Positions 7,823-17,600 of a DNA stretch of 64,000 nt are shown here, piece by piece. Every line of letters begins with the position of its first letter. Within the stretch, counting starts at the first letter, position 1. The notes under the pieces were generated by a model. The model saw nothing but the letters and a program-made list of their open reading frames with translations, made no database searches and was not told the DNA's origin. The translations under genes were made by a program, and so were the position numbers. This DNA comes from Pseudorhodoferax soli (GTDB lineage: Bacteria; Pseudomonadota; Gammaproteobacteria; Burkholderiales; Burkholderiaceae_C): contig NZ_QPJK01000001.1 in assembly GCF_003337555.1 (NCBI RefSeq), positions 496,001 through 560,000 on the forward strand. The letters run 5' to 3'.

Positions 7823-9202
7823 TCAGCGCACCGCGCGCGGCAGGCGCACCCGCACGCACAGGCCGCGTGCGGACGGCCCGGCGAGCAGTTCAGCGTGGCC
7901 TTCGTGCAGCTGCGCGATGTGCTGCACGATGGGCAGGCCCAGCCCGGTGCCGGGGCCGCTGGCCATGCTGCCGCGGTGGAAGCGGTCCCAGGCGCGGGCA
8001 CGGTCGGCCGGGTCGATGCCGGGGCCGTCGTCCTCCACTTCCAGCACGGCCTGGCCGCCCTCGGTGCGGGTGCGCACCGTGACCTGCGCGCCGCGGCCGG
8101 CATGTTGCTGGGCGTTGTGCAGCAGGTTGGACAAGAGCTCGCGCAGCAGCCAGGCCTCGCCCTGGGTCGCGGCCGGCTGCAGGTCGAAGCCGAGATCCTG
8201 CCCCGCGGCCAGGGCCGGCCGCACCCAGTCGGCGGCGGCCTCGGTGACGAGCTGGACGAGGTCGATGCACGCGCTGCCGCGCCGCTCCAGCGCCGCGCCC
8301 TCTGCGCGCGCCAGCGTCAGCAATTGGTGCGACAGGTGGGCGCTGCGTTCGGCCGCGGCGTGCAGGCGCTGCAGCCGCGCATGCAGCTCGGGCGGGTGCG
8401 GCTGTTCCAGCGCCTGCGCCGATTCGGACAGCAGCACGGCCAGCGGCGTGCGCAGCTGGTGCGAGGCATCGTCCAGGAAGCTGCGCTGCGCGCCAACCGC
8501 CTGGCGCAGCCGGCCGAACAGTTCGTTGAGCGCGGCACCGAAGAAGGCCACCTCGCGCGGCAGCTGCTGCAGCGGCAGCGGCTCCAGCTGCTGCAGCGAG
8601 CGCCGCTCCAGTTCCTGCGATGCCTGCTGCAGCGGCCGCAGGCCACGCCCCACCGCGACACGGGCCAGCAGCGCGAGGCACAGCGCCAGCAGCAGGCTGA
8701 CGCCGGCCGCGGCCAGCACCACGGCGCGCGCCGCGGCATCGCGCTTGCCCAGCGACTCGGCCACGAGGATGGGGCAGGTCTGCGCACCGCAGGACGCGCC
8801 ATGGGCGACCATGCGCATCGCCCGGCCGCGCAGCTGGCCGTCGAAGAAGCGCCAGTCGCCGCGTGCCAGGCGCGGATCCTGCGCCAGCAGCGCGCGCTCG
8901 CCGCCCAGCAGGCGCCCCTGCGCATCGCCGACCGCGAACACCACCTCGTCCACGAGGTCGGCGCGCAGTGCGTGGGCGGTCTGGGCGCTGAGGGGCAGCA
9001 CGGCCTGGCCTGCGCGCTCGTCCAGGATCTGCGCCAGCGCCACCGCGGTGTCGGTCAGCGCGCGGTCCAGGCTGTCCATGGCCGGCTGCACGGCCAGCAG
9101 GTACAGCAAGGCCGTGGCCAGCGGCACGAGGACGATGAGCGGCAGCACCAGCCAGGCCAGCAGCGCCCGGCGCAGGCTGGGCGCCGGGCGTTCAGACGCC
9201 AT
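7823..9202 (-). CDS. Sensor histidine kinase, TctE-like
   Basis: A membrane sensor of about 459 residues. TM1 is near residues 12-36, followed by a periplasmic sensor of about 120 residues of the 2CSK_N type, then TM2 and a HAMP-like linker. The dimerisation/phosphoacceptor box reads SFLDDASHQLRTPLAVL. The ATPase domain has an N box (ELLSNLLHNAQQHA), G1 (EDDGPGIDP) and G2 (GTGLGLPIV). The ATG at 9202 is preferred over an upstream in-frame start, and it overlaps the response regulator stop by 11 bp. Placement next to tctBA suggests it senses a carboxylate and controls that transporter, as TctE does. Confidence 0.9.
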   Translation of the reverse strand: MASERPAPSLRRALLAWLVLPLIVLVPLATALLYLLAVQPAMDSLDRALTDTAVALAQILDERAGQAVLPLSAQTAHALRADLVDEVVFAVGDAQGRLLGGERALLAQDPRLARGDWRFFDGQLRGRAMRMVAHGASCGAQTCPILVAESLGKRDAAARAVVLAAAGVSLLLALCLALLARVAVGRGLRPLQQASQELERRSLQQLEPLPLQQLPREVAFFGAALNELFGRLRQAVGAQRSFLDDASHQLRTPLAVLLSESAQALEQPHPPELHARLQRLHAAAERSAHLSHQLLTLARAEGAALERRGSACIDLVQLVTEAAADWVRPALAAGQDLGFDLQPAATQGEAWLLRELLSNLLHNAQQHAGRGAQVTVRTRTEGGQAVLEVEDDGPGIDPADRARAWDRFHRGSMASGPGTGLGLPIVQHIAQLHEGHAELLAGPSARGLCVRVRLPRAVR

Positions 9203-9872
9203 CGGCGTCCGCGGCTTCGAGCAGGTAGCCCAGGCCGCGCACGGTGCGCAGGCGCACGCCACCCGGCTCGATCTTGGCGCGCAGGCGCGAGACCTGCAGT
9301 TCCAGCGCGTTGTCGGAGGTGGCCGCGGCCCAGCCCGGCACCAGGGCCATGAGCTGCTCGCGCGCGACGATCTGGCCAGCGCGCGTCATCAGGTACTGCA
9401 GCAGCGTGGACTCGCGCGCACTCAGCGGCAAGGCCTGCTCGCCGATGGTGGCACGCATGCCCTGCAGGTCGAAGCGCAGCGCTGCCAGCGCCAGCCGGCC
9501 TTCACGCCGGTTCTCGTGCCGGCGCACCAGCGCGCGCAGCCGGGCCACCAGTTCGGCGGGCGCGAAGGGCTTGCACATGTAGTCGTCGGCACCGGATTCC
9601 AGGCCGGCGACGCGGTCCTCCACGCTGTCGCGCGCGGTCAGCACCAGCACCGGCTGCAGCCAGCCGCTCTCGCGCACGCGGCGCAGCGTCTCCAGGCCGT
9701 CGATGCCGGGCAGGCCCAGGTCCAGCACCAGCAGGTCGTAGGCGTCCTGCGCCAGCGAGCGGGGCACGGGCTCGCCGCGCGCGCTCACGTCCACGCGCCA
9801 GCCCTGTGCCTGCAGCGCGCCGGCGACCGAGACGGCCAGGGCTTCGTCGTCTTCAACGAGCAGGATGTGCAT
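9192..9872 (-). CDS. OmpR-family response regulator, TctD-like
   Basis: A 226-residue regulator with an N-terminal receiver domain (acidic pocket VEDDEA, phospho-Asp in LLVLDLGLPG, conserved Lys in MCKPF) and a C-terminal winged-helix DNA-binding domain (ALPLSARESTLLQYL ... RTVRGLGYLLE). It is the first gene of a regulator-kinase pair that overlaps by 11 bp. The gene order regulator, kinase, operator-like repeat, tctB, tctA on one strand makes tctBA the obvious target. That link is inferred. Confidence 0.92.
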   Translation of the reverse strand: MHILLVEDDEALAVSVAGALQAQGWRVDVSARGEPVPRSLAQDAYDLLVLDLGLPGIDGLETLRRVRESGWLQPVLVLTARDSVEDRVAGLESGADDYMCKPFAPAELVARLRALVRRHENRREGRLALAALRFDLQGMRATIGEQALPLSARESTLLQYLMTRAGQIVAREQLMALVPGWAAATSDNALELQVSRLRAKIEPGGVRLRTVRGLGYLLEAADADGV

Positions 9873-9937
9873 GGTGGTCGGGGTACGGAGGCGCCGCATT
9901 GTGCCCGCGGTCATGCAGCCATTGCAGAATCCCGGCC

Positions 9938-11506
9938 ATGACGCTTCTCCACGCGCCGGACGCTTGCCCCTCCCGCTTGCGCCACCTGGTCGTGGTGCTG
10001 GGCGACCAGCTCGACCGGCAGTCCGCCGCCTTCGACGGCTTCGATCCCGCGCAGGACCGGGTGTGGATGGCCGAAGCGATCGAAGAGTCCACCCAGGTCT
10101 GGAGCACACAGCCGCGCATCGCCATCTTCCTGGCGGCCATGCGCCACTTCGCCGAGGCGCTGCGCGGTGAGGGCCTGCAGGTGGACTACCGGCTGCTGGA
10201 CGACGCGGACAACCGGGGCACGCTGGCCGCCGAACTGGCCGCGGCGCTGGCCCGGATGCGACCGGCCGCCCTGGTGCTGGTGCAGCCCGGCGAGTGGCGC
10301 GTGCAAGAGGCCTTGCGCGCCGTCGCCGCACATGCGGGCGTGGCGCTGGACGAGCGCGAAGACCGGCATTTCCTGTGCACGCCTGCCGCCTTCGCCCGGT
10401 ACGCCGAAAGCCGGCCCCAACTGGTCATGGAGCACTTCTACCGCGCCATGCGCAAGCGCCACCGCGTGCTCATGGACGGCGACGCCCCGGCCGGCGGCGC
10501 GTGGAACTTCGACACCGACAACCGCGGCGCATTCGGCCGCGATGGCCCGGGCTTCCTGCCGCAGCCCGCAGCCTTCCCGCCCGATGCCACCACGCAGCAG
10601 GTGATCGCGCTCGTGCGCAAGCACTTCGCCGAGCGCCCGGGCCGGCTCGACGCCTTCGCCTGGCCGGTCACACGCAGCGAGGCCCTGCAGGCGCTCGACA
10701 CCTTCGTCGCCGAACGGCTCCCGCTCTTCGGCCACTGGCAGGACGCCATGTGGGGCGGCGAGCCCTGGCTCTACCACGCGCAGCTCAGCGCGGCACTGAA
10801 CCTCAAGCTGCTGGACCCACGCGAGGTGATCGCGCGGGCCGAAGCGGCGTACCGGGCAGGCCAGGTGCCGATCGCCTGCGCGGAGGGCTTCATCCGCCAG
10901 ATCCTGGGGTGGCGCGAGTACGTGCGCGGCATCTACTGGCGCGAGATGCCCGGCTACCTGGCGCGCAATGCGCTGGACGCGCACGCCGACCTGCCGCCCT
11001 GGTACTGGACCGGCCAGACCGACCGCGAATGCCTGCGCGACACCATCGCCCAGACGCTGGACCTGGGCTACGCCCACCACATCCAGCGGCTGATGGTCAC
11101 CGGCCTGTACGCGTTGCTGCTGGGGGTGGAACCGGTGCAGGTCCATGCCTGGTACCTGGCGGTCTACGTGGACGCCGTCGAATGGGTGGAACTGCCCAAC
11201 ACGCTGGGCATGAGCCAGTTCGCGGACGGCGGCCTGCTGGGCAGCAAGCCCTACGTGGCCAGCGGGCAGTACATCGCACGCATGAGCGACCACTGCCGGC
11301 ACTGCCGCTTCCGGCCCGCCGAGCGAACGGGCGAGAACGCCTGCCCGTTCACCACGCTGTACTGGGACTTCCTGGCGCGCCACGCGCAGCGCTTCGCGGA
11401 GCACCCGCGCCTGCGCGCGCAGGTGCAGAACCTGGCGCGGCTGTCCGATGCGGAGCGCGGTGCGATCGCGCTGCGCGCCGACGCCATCCGGCGCGGCGAG
11501 GCCTGA
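9938..11506 (+). CDS. Fe-S cluster photolyase/cryptochrome (PhrB-like)
   Basis: A 522-residue flavoprotein of the prokaryotic (6-4) photolyase/FeS-BCP family, which repairs UV lesions or acts as a light receptor. The N-terminal domain begins RHLVVVLGDQLD, as in this family. The four cluster cysteines are visible: one in IACAEGF, two in DHCRHCRF and one in ENACPF. The last two are 13 residues apart, the spacing seen in Agrobacterium PhrB. The FAD-domain blocks WREYVRGIYW and LPNTLGMSQFADGG are intact. The start at 9938 sits in a 65-bp gap from the divergent response regulator. A cyclase gene follows 130 bp downstream on the same strand. Confidence 0.92.
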   Translation: MTLLHAPDACPSRLRHLVVVLGDQLDRQSAAFDGFDPAQDRVWMAEAIEESTQVWSTQPRIAIFLAAMRHFAEALRGEGLQVDYRLLDDADNRGTLAAELAAALARMRPAALVLVQPGEWRVQEALRAVAAHAGVALDEREDRHFLCTPAAFARYAESRPQLVMEHFYRAMRKRHRVLMDGDAPAGGAWNFDTDNRGAFGRDGPGFLPQPAAFPPDATTQQVIALVRKHFAERPGRLDAFAWPVTRSEALQALDTFVAERLPLFGHWQDAMWGGEPWLYHAQLSAALNLKLLDPREVIARAEAAYRAGQVPIACAEGFIRQILGWREYVRGIYWREMPGYLARNALDAHADLPPWYWTGQTDRECLRDTIAQTLDLGYAHHIQRLMVTGLYALLLGVEPVQVHAWYLAVYVDAVEWVELPNTLGMSQFADGGLLGSKPYVASGQYIARMSDHCRHCRFRPAERTGENACPFTTLYWDFLARHAQRFAEHPRLRAQVQNLARLSDAERGAIALRADAIRRGEA

Positions 11507-11636
11507 ACGTGTTGCAGATGCGCGACCGCGCGCAGCGGGACAGCACGCGACCACGCTGCCCTGTACCATTCTGTGTGGTTCAACGACAACACTACGCCGA
11601 CATGCCTGATGCGCTGCAACGCCGCAGCGCCGCCCC

Positions 11637-14567
11637 ATGATCGAAACGCTGCCGCCCGCCCCTGCCCTCCCCACGGATCTGGCCGTGGTGCAGCGGCGCC
11701 ACTACGTCACGCTGCTGTTCTCCGATCTGTCGCGCTCGACGGAACTGGCCGGCGCCATGGAGGCCGAGCAGTACGCCACGCTGCTGTCCATGCTGCGCAT
11801 CGCCTACCAGGAAACCGTGCCGCGCTGGGGCGGCACCATCGTGCGCGTGCAGGGCGACGGCCTGCTGGCCATGTTCGGCCACCCGGTGCCGCACGAGGAA
11901 GCCGGGCGCCGCGCGGTCGAGGCCGCCCTGGCGCTGCACCGGGCCGTCGGCAGGCTGGCGCCACAGCTGCCAGCGGGATTCATGCTGCAGCTGCACACCG
12001 GCATCCACGCCGGCCTGGTGCTGATCGGCGATGGCGACATCGAGCGGGGCCGCTTCGAGCTCATGGGCACGGTGCCCAACATCGCTGCCCGGCTGTCCGA
12101 CGCCGCCGGCCCGCACGAGATCGTGGTCAGCGACGAGACGCTGGGGCCAGCGCGCCGCTTCTTCGGGGCCGGCGCGCCCAGCATGCTCATGGTCAAGGGG
12201 CGCGACGCGCCGATCCTGGTCTACCGCATCGGCAGCCAGGCCGAGACCCTGGCCGGCGTGCAGGCACGCAGCCGCAAGCAGGCGCCGCTGGTGGGCCGGC
12301 AGGCCGAGTTCGAGCGGCTGGCGCACGCGCTCGACGCGGCCTTCGCCGGCGCGCCGGCCGGCGTCGAGGTGGCCGGGCCGCCCGGCATCGGCAAGACGCG
12401 GCTGGTCGAGGAATTCCTGCACCATGCCCACCAACGCGACTGCCGTGTGCTGCGCGGCAGCTGTGACAGCGGCCTGGGCGCGGCGCCGCTGCAGCCGTTC
12501 CGCCAGATGATGCAATCGCTCGGCACGGCCGAGCTGCCGGCGCGCCCGCACGCCTTCGCGGCCGCCTTCCAGCGGCTGGCGGCCGAGCAGCCGCTGGTGC
12601 TGTTCATCGACGACTGGCAGTGGGCCGACGATGCCTCGCACCAGGTGCTGGCCGGCATCCAGCGCGAGGCCGGATTGCGCCTGCTGGTGGTGCTGACCCG
12701 GCGCGTGGTCGGCAGCGCCGCCGCGCCGGCCGCCCCCGGCTTCGACACCGTCACGCTGGCGCCGCTGGTGCAGGCCACGGCCGCCGAAGCCGTGGCCGCC
12801 TACCTGCCCGGCGCCGACCCCTTCGTGGTGGCGCAGATCTGCGCCCGCGCCGGTGGCAACCCGTTGTTCATCGAGGAGCTGTGCCATTCCGCCGCGCATG
12901 GCGACAGCGGCCGGCTGGCGCCCCCGCCCAGCCCGGCCGGCTGGATCAACCAGCTCATCGAGTCGCGCGTGCAAGGCCTGGCCGCGCCGCTGGTGGACAT
13001 GCTGCGCACCGCGGCCGTGATCGGCAACACCGTGCCGGCCTGGCTGCTGGCACGCATCACCGGCCATGGACCGGACGGCCCGCTGCTGCGCGAATTGGCC
13101 GAGCAGGACTTCCTGTTCCCGGGCGAGCATGCCGGCACGCTGCGCTTCAAGCACGGTGTCACGCGCGACGTCGTGTACGCCTCGGTCGGCCTGCTGCAGC
13201 GCCAGTGGCTGCACCTGCGCATCGCCGTGGCGCTCATGCAGCAGGCCCAGGCCGGCGCCCAGGAGGATGCCGAGGCCCTGGCCCTGCACTTCGGTGCAGG
13301 TGGCGACCCGGCCCTGGAGGCGCACTACGCCGAGCTGGCCGGCGACCGCGCGCTGGCCGTCTCGGCGCTGGACCGCGCCCGCGCACACTTCCACGCTGCG
13401 CTGTCGGCCTTGGAACGGGGCGAGCTGACAGGCGAACGCGCGCTGCGCTGGGTCGACATCGTCGAGAGGCTGGCCATGGTTTGCATGTTCGAGCCCGAGC
13501 GCGGCCAGATCGCGCTGGCCGAGCGGGCCGTGGAGCTGGCCCAGCGCCATGGCGACCTCGGGCGCGTGGCGCGCGCACGCCACTGGCTGGGCTGTGTGCA
13601 CTATGCGCTGGGCGATCCGCGCCAGGCCATCCGCCACGGCGAGCAGGCTTTGCGCGAAGCCGAGGCCGCCTCCGACGCGCCGCTCGCCACGCAGGTCGTG
13701 GCCTCGCTCGGCGAGGCCCATACCGCGGCCGGGCGCTACGAGCGGGCCGCCCAGCTGCTGGACCGCGCCATCGAGGTCAAGCGCAGCCACCGCAGCGGCC
13801 GGCGGACCAATGTGGGCCTGGCCTACTCGCTGGTCTGCCGCGGCGTGGTGCTGGGTGACCAGGGGCGCTTCGGCGCCGCAGCCGCATGCTTCGACCAGGC
13901 GCAGGAATGCATCGTCGGGATCACCCACCAGATCGGCACCAGCATCGAAGGCTGGCGCGCGGCCGTGCTGCTGTGGCAGGGCCGCTGGGAGGCCGCGCAC
14001 CAGGCCGCCGCCACATCCGCCCGCATCGCCGAGGCGACGCGCTCGCTGTGGCAGCTGTCGGTGGCACGTGCCATCGGCGGCTATGCCGACTGGATGCTGC
14101 GGCGCGACCCTGCGGCCATCGAAGGCCTGGTGGCCGTCACCGACTGGGTGCTGCCGCGCGACAGCGGCCTGTTCCGCTCGCTCAACCACGGCTGGCTGGC
14201 AGAAAGCCTGCTGGCCCTGGGGCGGCCTGACGAGGCGCGCCGGCACGCCTTCCTGGCCCTGCAGCGCGGCCGCCGCGAAGACCGCATCGGACTGGCCATG
14301 GCGGCGCGCGCGATGGCGCGCGCAGCCCATGCGAGCGGCCAGCACGCCGCCGCACAGCGCCAGCTGGCCTTCGCCCACCGCGTGGCACAGGCGCGCGGCG
14401 CGGCGCACGAGCGGGCGGTGACGCAGCTGGCCGAGGCCGAACTGGCGGCCGCCAGCGGCGACGGCACCCGCGCAGGCGCGCTGCTGGCCGAGGCCGAGGC
14501 GGCGTTCGACACCATGGACATGGCCTGGCACCTGGAACAGGCGCAGCGGCTGCGCGCGCAGCTCTGA
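11637..14567 (+). CDS. Class III nucleotide cyclase with AAA and TPR domains
   Basis: A 976-residue soluble signalling protein. Residues about 22-200 are a class III adenylate/guanylate cyclase domain with metal aspartates D30 (LFSDLSRST) and D74 (VQGDGLLAMF) and the transition-state NxxAR motif (PNIAARL). Residues about 220-560 are an AAA-type ATPase with Walker A GPPGIGKT near residue 250 and Walker B LVLFIDDWQWAD. The remaining ~400 residues are helical TPR-like repeats. This architecture is common in proteobacteria, usually without a known ligand. The key catalytic residues look intact. Adjacency to a photolyase-like gene is noted, but a light link is speculation. Confidence 0.9.
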   Translation: MIETLPPAPALPTDLAVVQRRHYVTLLFSDLSRSTELAGAMEAEQYATLLSMLRIAYQETVPRWGGTIVRVQGDGLLAMFGHPVPHEEAGRRAVEAALALHRAVGRLAPQLPAGFMLQLHTGIHAGLVLIGDGDIERGRFELMGTVPNIAARLSDAAGPHEIVVSDETLGPARRFFGAGAPSMLMVKGRDAPILVYRIGSQAETLAGVQARSRKQAPLVGRQAEFERLAHALDAAFAGAPAGVEVAGPPGIGKTRLVEEFLHHAHQRDCRVLRGSCDSGLGAAPLQPFRQMMQSLGTAELPARPHAFAAAFQRLAAEQPLVLFIDDWQWADDASHQVLAGIQREAGLRLLVVLTRRVVGSAAAPAAPGFDTVTLAPLVQATAAEAVAAYLPGADPFVVAQICARAGGNPLFIEELCHSAAHGDSGRLAPPPSPAGWINQLIESRVQGLAAPLVDMLRTAAVIGNTVPAWLLARITGHGPDGPLLRELAEQDFLFPGEHAGTLRFKHGVTRDVVYASVGLLQRQWLHLRIAVALMQQAQAGAQEDAEALALHFGAGGDPALEAHYAELAGDRALAVSALDRARAHFHAALSALERGELTGERALRWVDIVERLAMVCMFEPERGQIALAERAVELAQRHGDLGRVARARHWLGCVHYALGDPRQAIRHGEQALREAEAASDAPLATQVVASLGEAHTAAGRYERAAQLLDRAIEVKRSHRSGRRTNVGLAYSLVCRGVVLGDQGRFGAAAACFDQAQECIVGITHQIGTSIEGWRAAVLLWQGRWEAAHQAAATSARIAEATRSLWQLSVARAIGGYADWMLRRDPAAIEGLVAVTDWVLPRDSGLFRSLNHGWLAESLLALGRPDEARRHAFLALQRGRREDRIGLAMAARAMARAAHASGQHAAAQRQLAFAHRVAQARGAAHERAVTQLAEAELAAASGDGTRAGALLAEAEAAFDTMDMAWHLEQAQRLRAQL

Positions 14568-14651
14568 ATCGCGCCGCTGGCGGCGCCAGCCGGAGCCCAT
14601 GCGGGCGCGGGCGCAGGGTGGGCGTGCGCCAGGCCGTGTTCGCGCTGCACC

Positions 14652-14671
14652 GGCCCGCGCCTGAGCGGGCC
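14652..14671. terminator. Stem-loop between convergent genes
   Basis: A perfect 7-bp stem, GGCCCGC with GCGGGCC, surrounds the loop GCCTGA in the 118-bp gap between the cyclase stop and the stop of the DyP-P450 gene. There is no T tract, so it is a weak or factor-dependent terminator candidate. The rest of the gap is GC-rich and shows nothing else. Confidence 0.4.
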
Positions 14672-14685
14672 CGGCGCCTGCCCGG

Positions 14686-17600
14686 TCAGGCGGTCGCGGG
14701 CACCGCCACCTTGGGCGTCAGGATCAGCAGCACTGGCGAACCCGTCGGCCGCAAGGTGCCCGCTTGCAGCAGCGCAGCAGCCATGGCCAGCATCACACCC
14801 ACGCCCATGCGCGAGCCCGGGCAGGCGTGCAGGCCCCAGCGGTCGGTGCCAGGCGCAAAGTAGTCGCCGCCGAACAGCAGTGCGTCGCGGCGGGCCTGCT
14901 CTCCAGGTGGCAGGCTTTCGATGGCCGAGGCCAGGCCCAGCACCACGGTGGCGTCGGGGTCGGGTTGGCCGTCCACCACGGGGCGGCGCCAGACCATGGG
15001 CGGCACCGGCTCGGCCTGCATGGTGTCCAGCATGGGCCGCCACAGTGCGGCACGCGCCGTGGCCAGCGGCCCCTCCTCGGCCAGCGTGCGCTCGGCCAGG
15101 TCCTGCTGCAGCGACCACAGCCGGCCATCCTCGATCCAGTTCTTCATGACCGTCAGGAAATTGCCGTGGACCGTGGGTGCGAAGCCCAGCAGCAGCCCGG
15201 TGATCTCGCGCTCCAGCAGGTCCGGGCCATGCGCCTGGCCGAGCGCGGCCAGCCCGGGACGCAAGGCCGCCACCAGCCCGGGCGAGGCGCCGCCGGCCAG
15301 TTGGTCCTTGACCGCCTGCAGCACCATGGGCCCGTGCAGTTCGCCCTCGGCAGTGACATGCACCTGCGGATGGGCGCCGAAGACCATGCGCGAGGGGCCG
15401 ATGATGTGCCCGGGGCAACGCGGCTTGCCCTGCGGGTCGGGCGTGGGACTGCGCCCGCCGACGACCATGTTCTGGCCATCGGGCAACCCGAACCAGAGCT
15501 TGGACAAGGCGCCGACCACCTGCTCGGAGAAGCCCATGAGGTCGATCGCCACGCGCACGCGGCCGTCGGGGTGGCGCAGCGCGAAGGCCCCGCTGGAGGC
15601 ACGCACGGTCTCGGCCAGCACGGCCTGCGCCACAGCGCTGGCGGCGGCGAAGGCCTGGGCTTCGCCGATGCTGGCGACCGCCGCGTTCACCACGGGGCCG
15701 ACCTCCTTGTGGCCGTCTGCCGGGTCCATGCCCAGGTGGTTCACGCCGAGCGAGGCCTCCATGCGTTCGCCGAAGCCCTGCACCGAGAAGTGCTTGCACG
15801 GCGCATCGGCCAGCGCCGGGAAGACCTTGCCGGCCGTGCCGAGCAGGCGCCCATAGGGCTCGGCGTGCTGCTCGCCGCCATGCTGCTCGCGCACGGCGCG
15901 CCAGGTGGCGCGGCCGTTGTCGCGGTCCTCGAGCCGGTTGCGCCACGCGTCGAGCGCGCTGGACGGCACGGGCGCCGGCGCCAGCACGGGCTCGGGTGCG
16001 CTGCGGAAGTCGGACAGCCGCTCCAGTGCCGCCAGCGCGGGCACGAACAGGTACAGGCCCCACTGCAGTTCGACTAAGGCCTTGTCGCCCAGGTCGGCGC
16101 GCTGCGGTGCGCCGCAGTCATCCACCCAGCGGAACACGCGCGGCTGGCCCGCGCGCGGCACGCCCAGCAAAGGGTCGGACTGGGTCGAGCCCACGCCGGA
16201 GCTGTTGCCGCCGGCCAGCCAGCGCTGCACGGTCTCGTACTGCTCGGCGATGCTGGCGCAGTAGGCCATGAAGAGGATGCCGCGGTCGGCCTCGGGCGGT
16301 GCCTCCAGCGAGGCCGGCCCGTAGCCCATGCCACGGCGCAGGATGCGCGGCAGGCCGGGCTGGCCGTCGCGCGGGTTGGCACGCCGCACGTGCGAGGAGA
16401 ACGGGCATTGCGCCTGGTCGGCGCCGCGGTAGCGGAAGTCGTTGTCGCCGCCCGGGCCGCTCGCCACCAGCGGCTTGCCGTCCTGGCGGCGGCCCATCAT
16501 GCGCTCGAGCAGCTCGGTGCGGCGCTGCGCATCGCCCTCGGCGTAGTCTTCCAGCGCGGCGTGGAGGTGGTCCAGCCGCTGGCGCAGCTTGCGCACGACG
16601 AGGAAGCTGCCGCGGTCGAGCAGGCCGTCGGCCTCGGCCGGGTACGGGCCGTCGCCGCGGTCGTTGGCGAAACCGAGCACCAGTTCGCCGGGGCGCACCT
16701 GGTGCTGGCGCGGATAAGGCGACGTGTCGGGTGCCGGATCGGGCGTGAGTTCGGGCGCGACCATGGGCTGGCTGATGCCGTCGACGAAGCCGAAATGCTC
16801 GCGGCCGTCGGGGGCGGTGGTCCGGCTGCGCGTGGGTTCCACGGCCAGCACCGCCAGGCCCGTGCCCTGCCCCAGCACCCGCACCGCACCCTGGATCAGG
16901 GGGTGCAGGCCGTGGCCTTCGTCCGCGGTGTCGATGGTGCGCATCATGATTGCCACGTGCACCACGCCGAGTTCGATGCGGTCCTCGCGCGCCGGGTCCA
17001 CGCCATGGCGCAGCGGGCGGTGCCAGTGGTCGGGGTGGTTGCCACGCAGGTCGCCCAGCAGGCCGGCGCGCGGCTCCATGCCTTCGGCGAATTCGGCCGG
17101 CAGGCGGTCCAGCCGCTCGGGGTCGATGTGCAGCGCGCGCAGGCCGGCCATCGTGAAGCCGATGTGCAGGCGCACCTCGCCCTCGGCCGCCGCCGGCGCG
17201 GCGCAGCGCGGCGCCAGCGTGGCCAGGTGCTCGGCGGCACGCTGCGGATCGGTCACGCGCAGCAGCACCAGCGCGCCATGCGTGGCGCGCAGGCCCTGGC
17301 CCAGCACGGCGGCCTGCAGCGCGTCCGGGTTCCAGGCCAGCCGGTCGGCCGGCACCGGCTCGGGCAGCGGGCGGGCCAGCCAGGCCAGTTCGTCGGCGAA
17401 CAGCTTCTTGATGAGCGGCACCTGGGGGTGCTGGTTGAAGGCCTCTGTCGCCAGCGTGGATTGCAGCCCCTTGAGCGCGAGGTGGGCAAAGCGCAGCAGG
17501 ATGTCGCCATCGGCGCCGGCCCACCAGCCGGTCAGGCGGTACAGGCCCTTGAGCGTGCGCAGGTGCAGCGGCAGAAACCCTTCCAGGTCGCCGAGCATGC

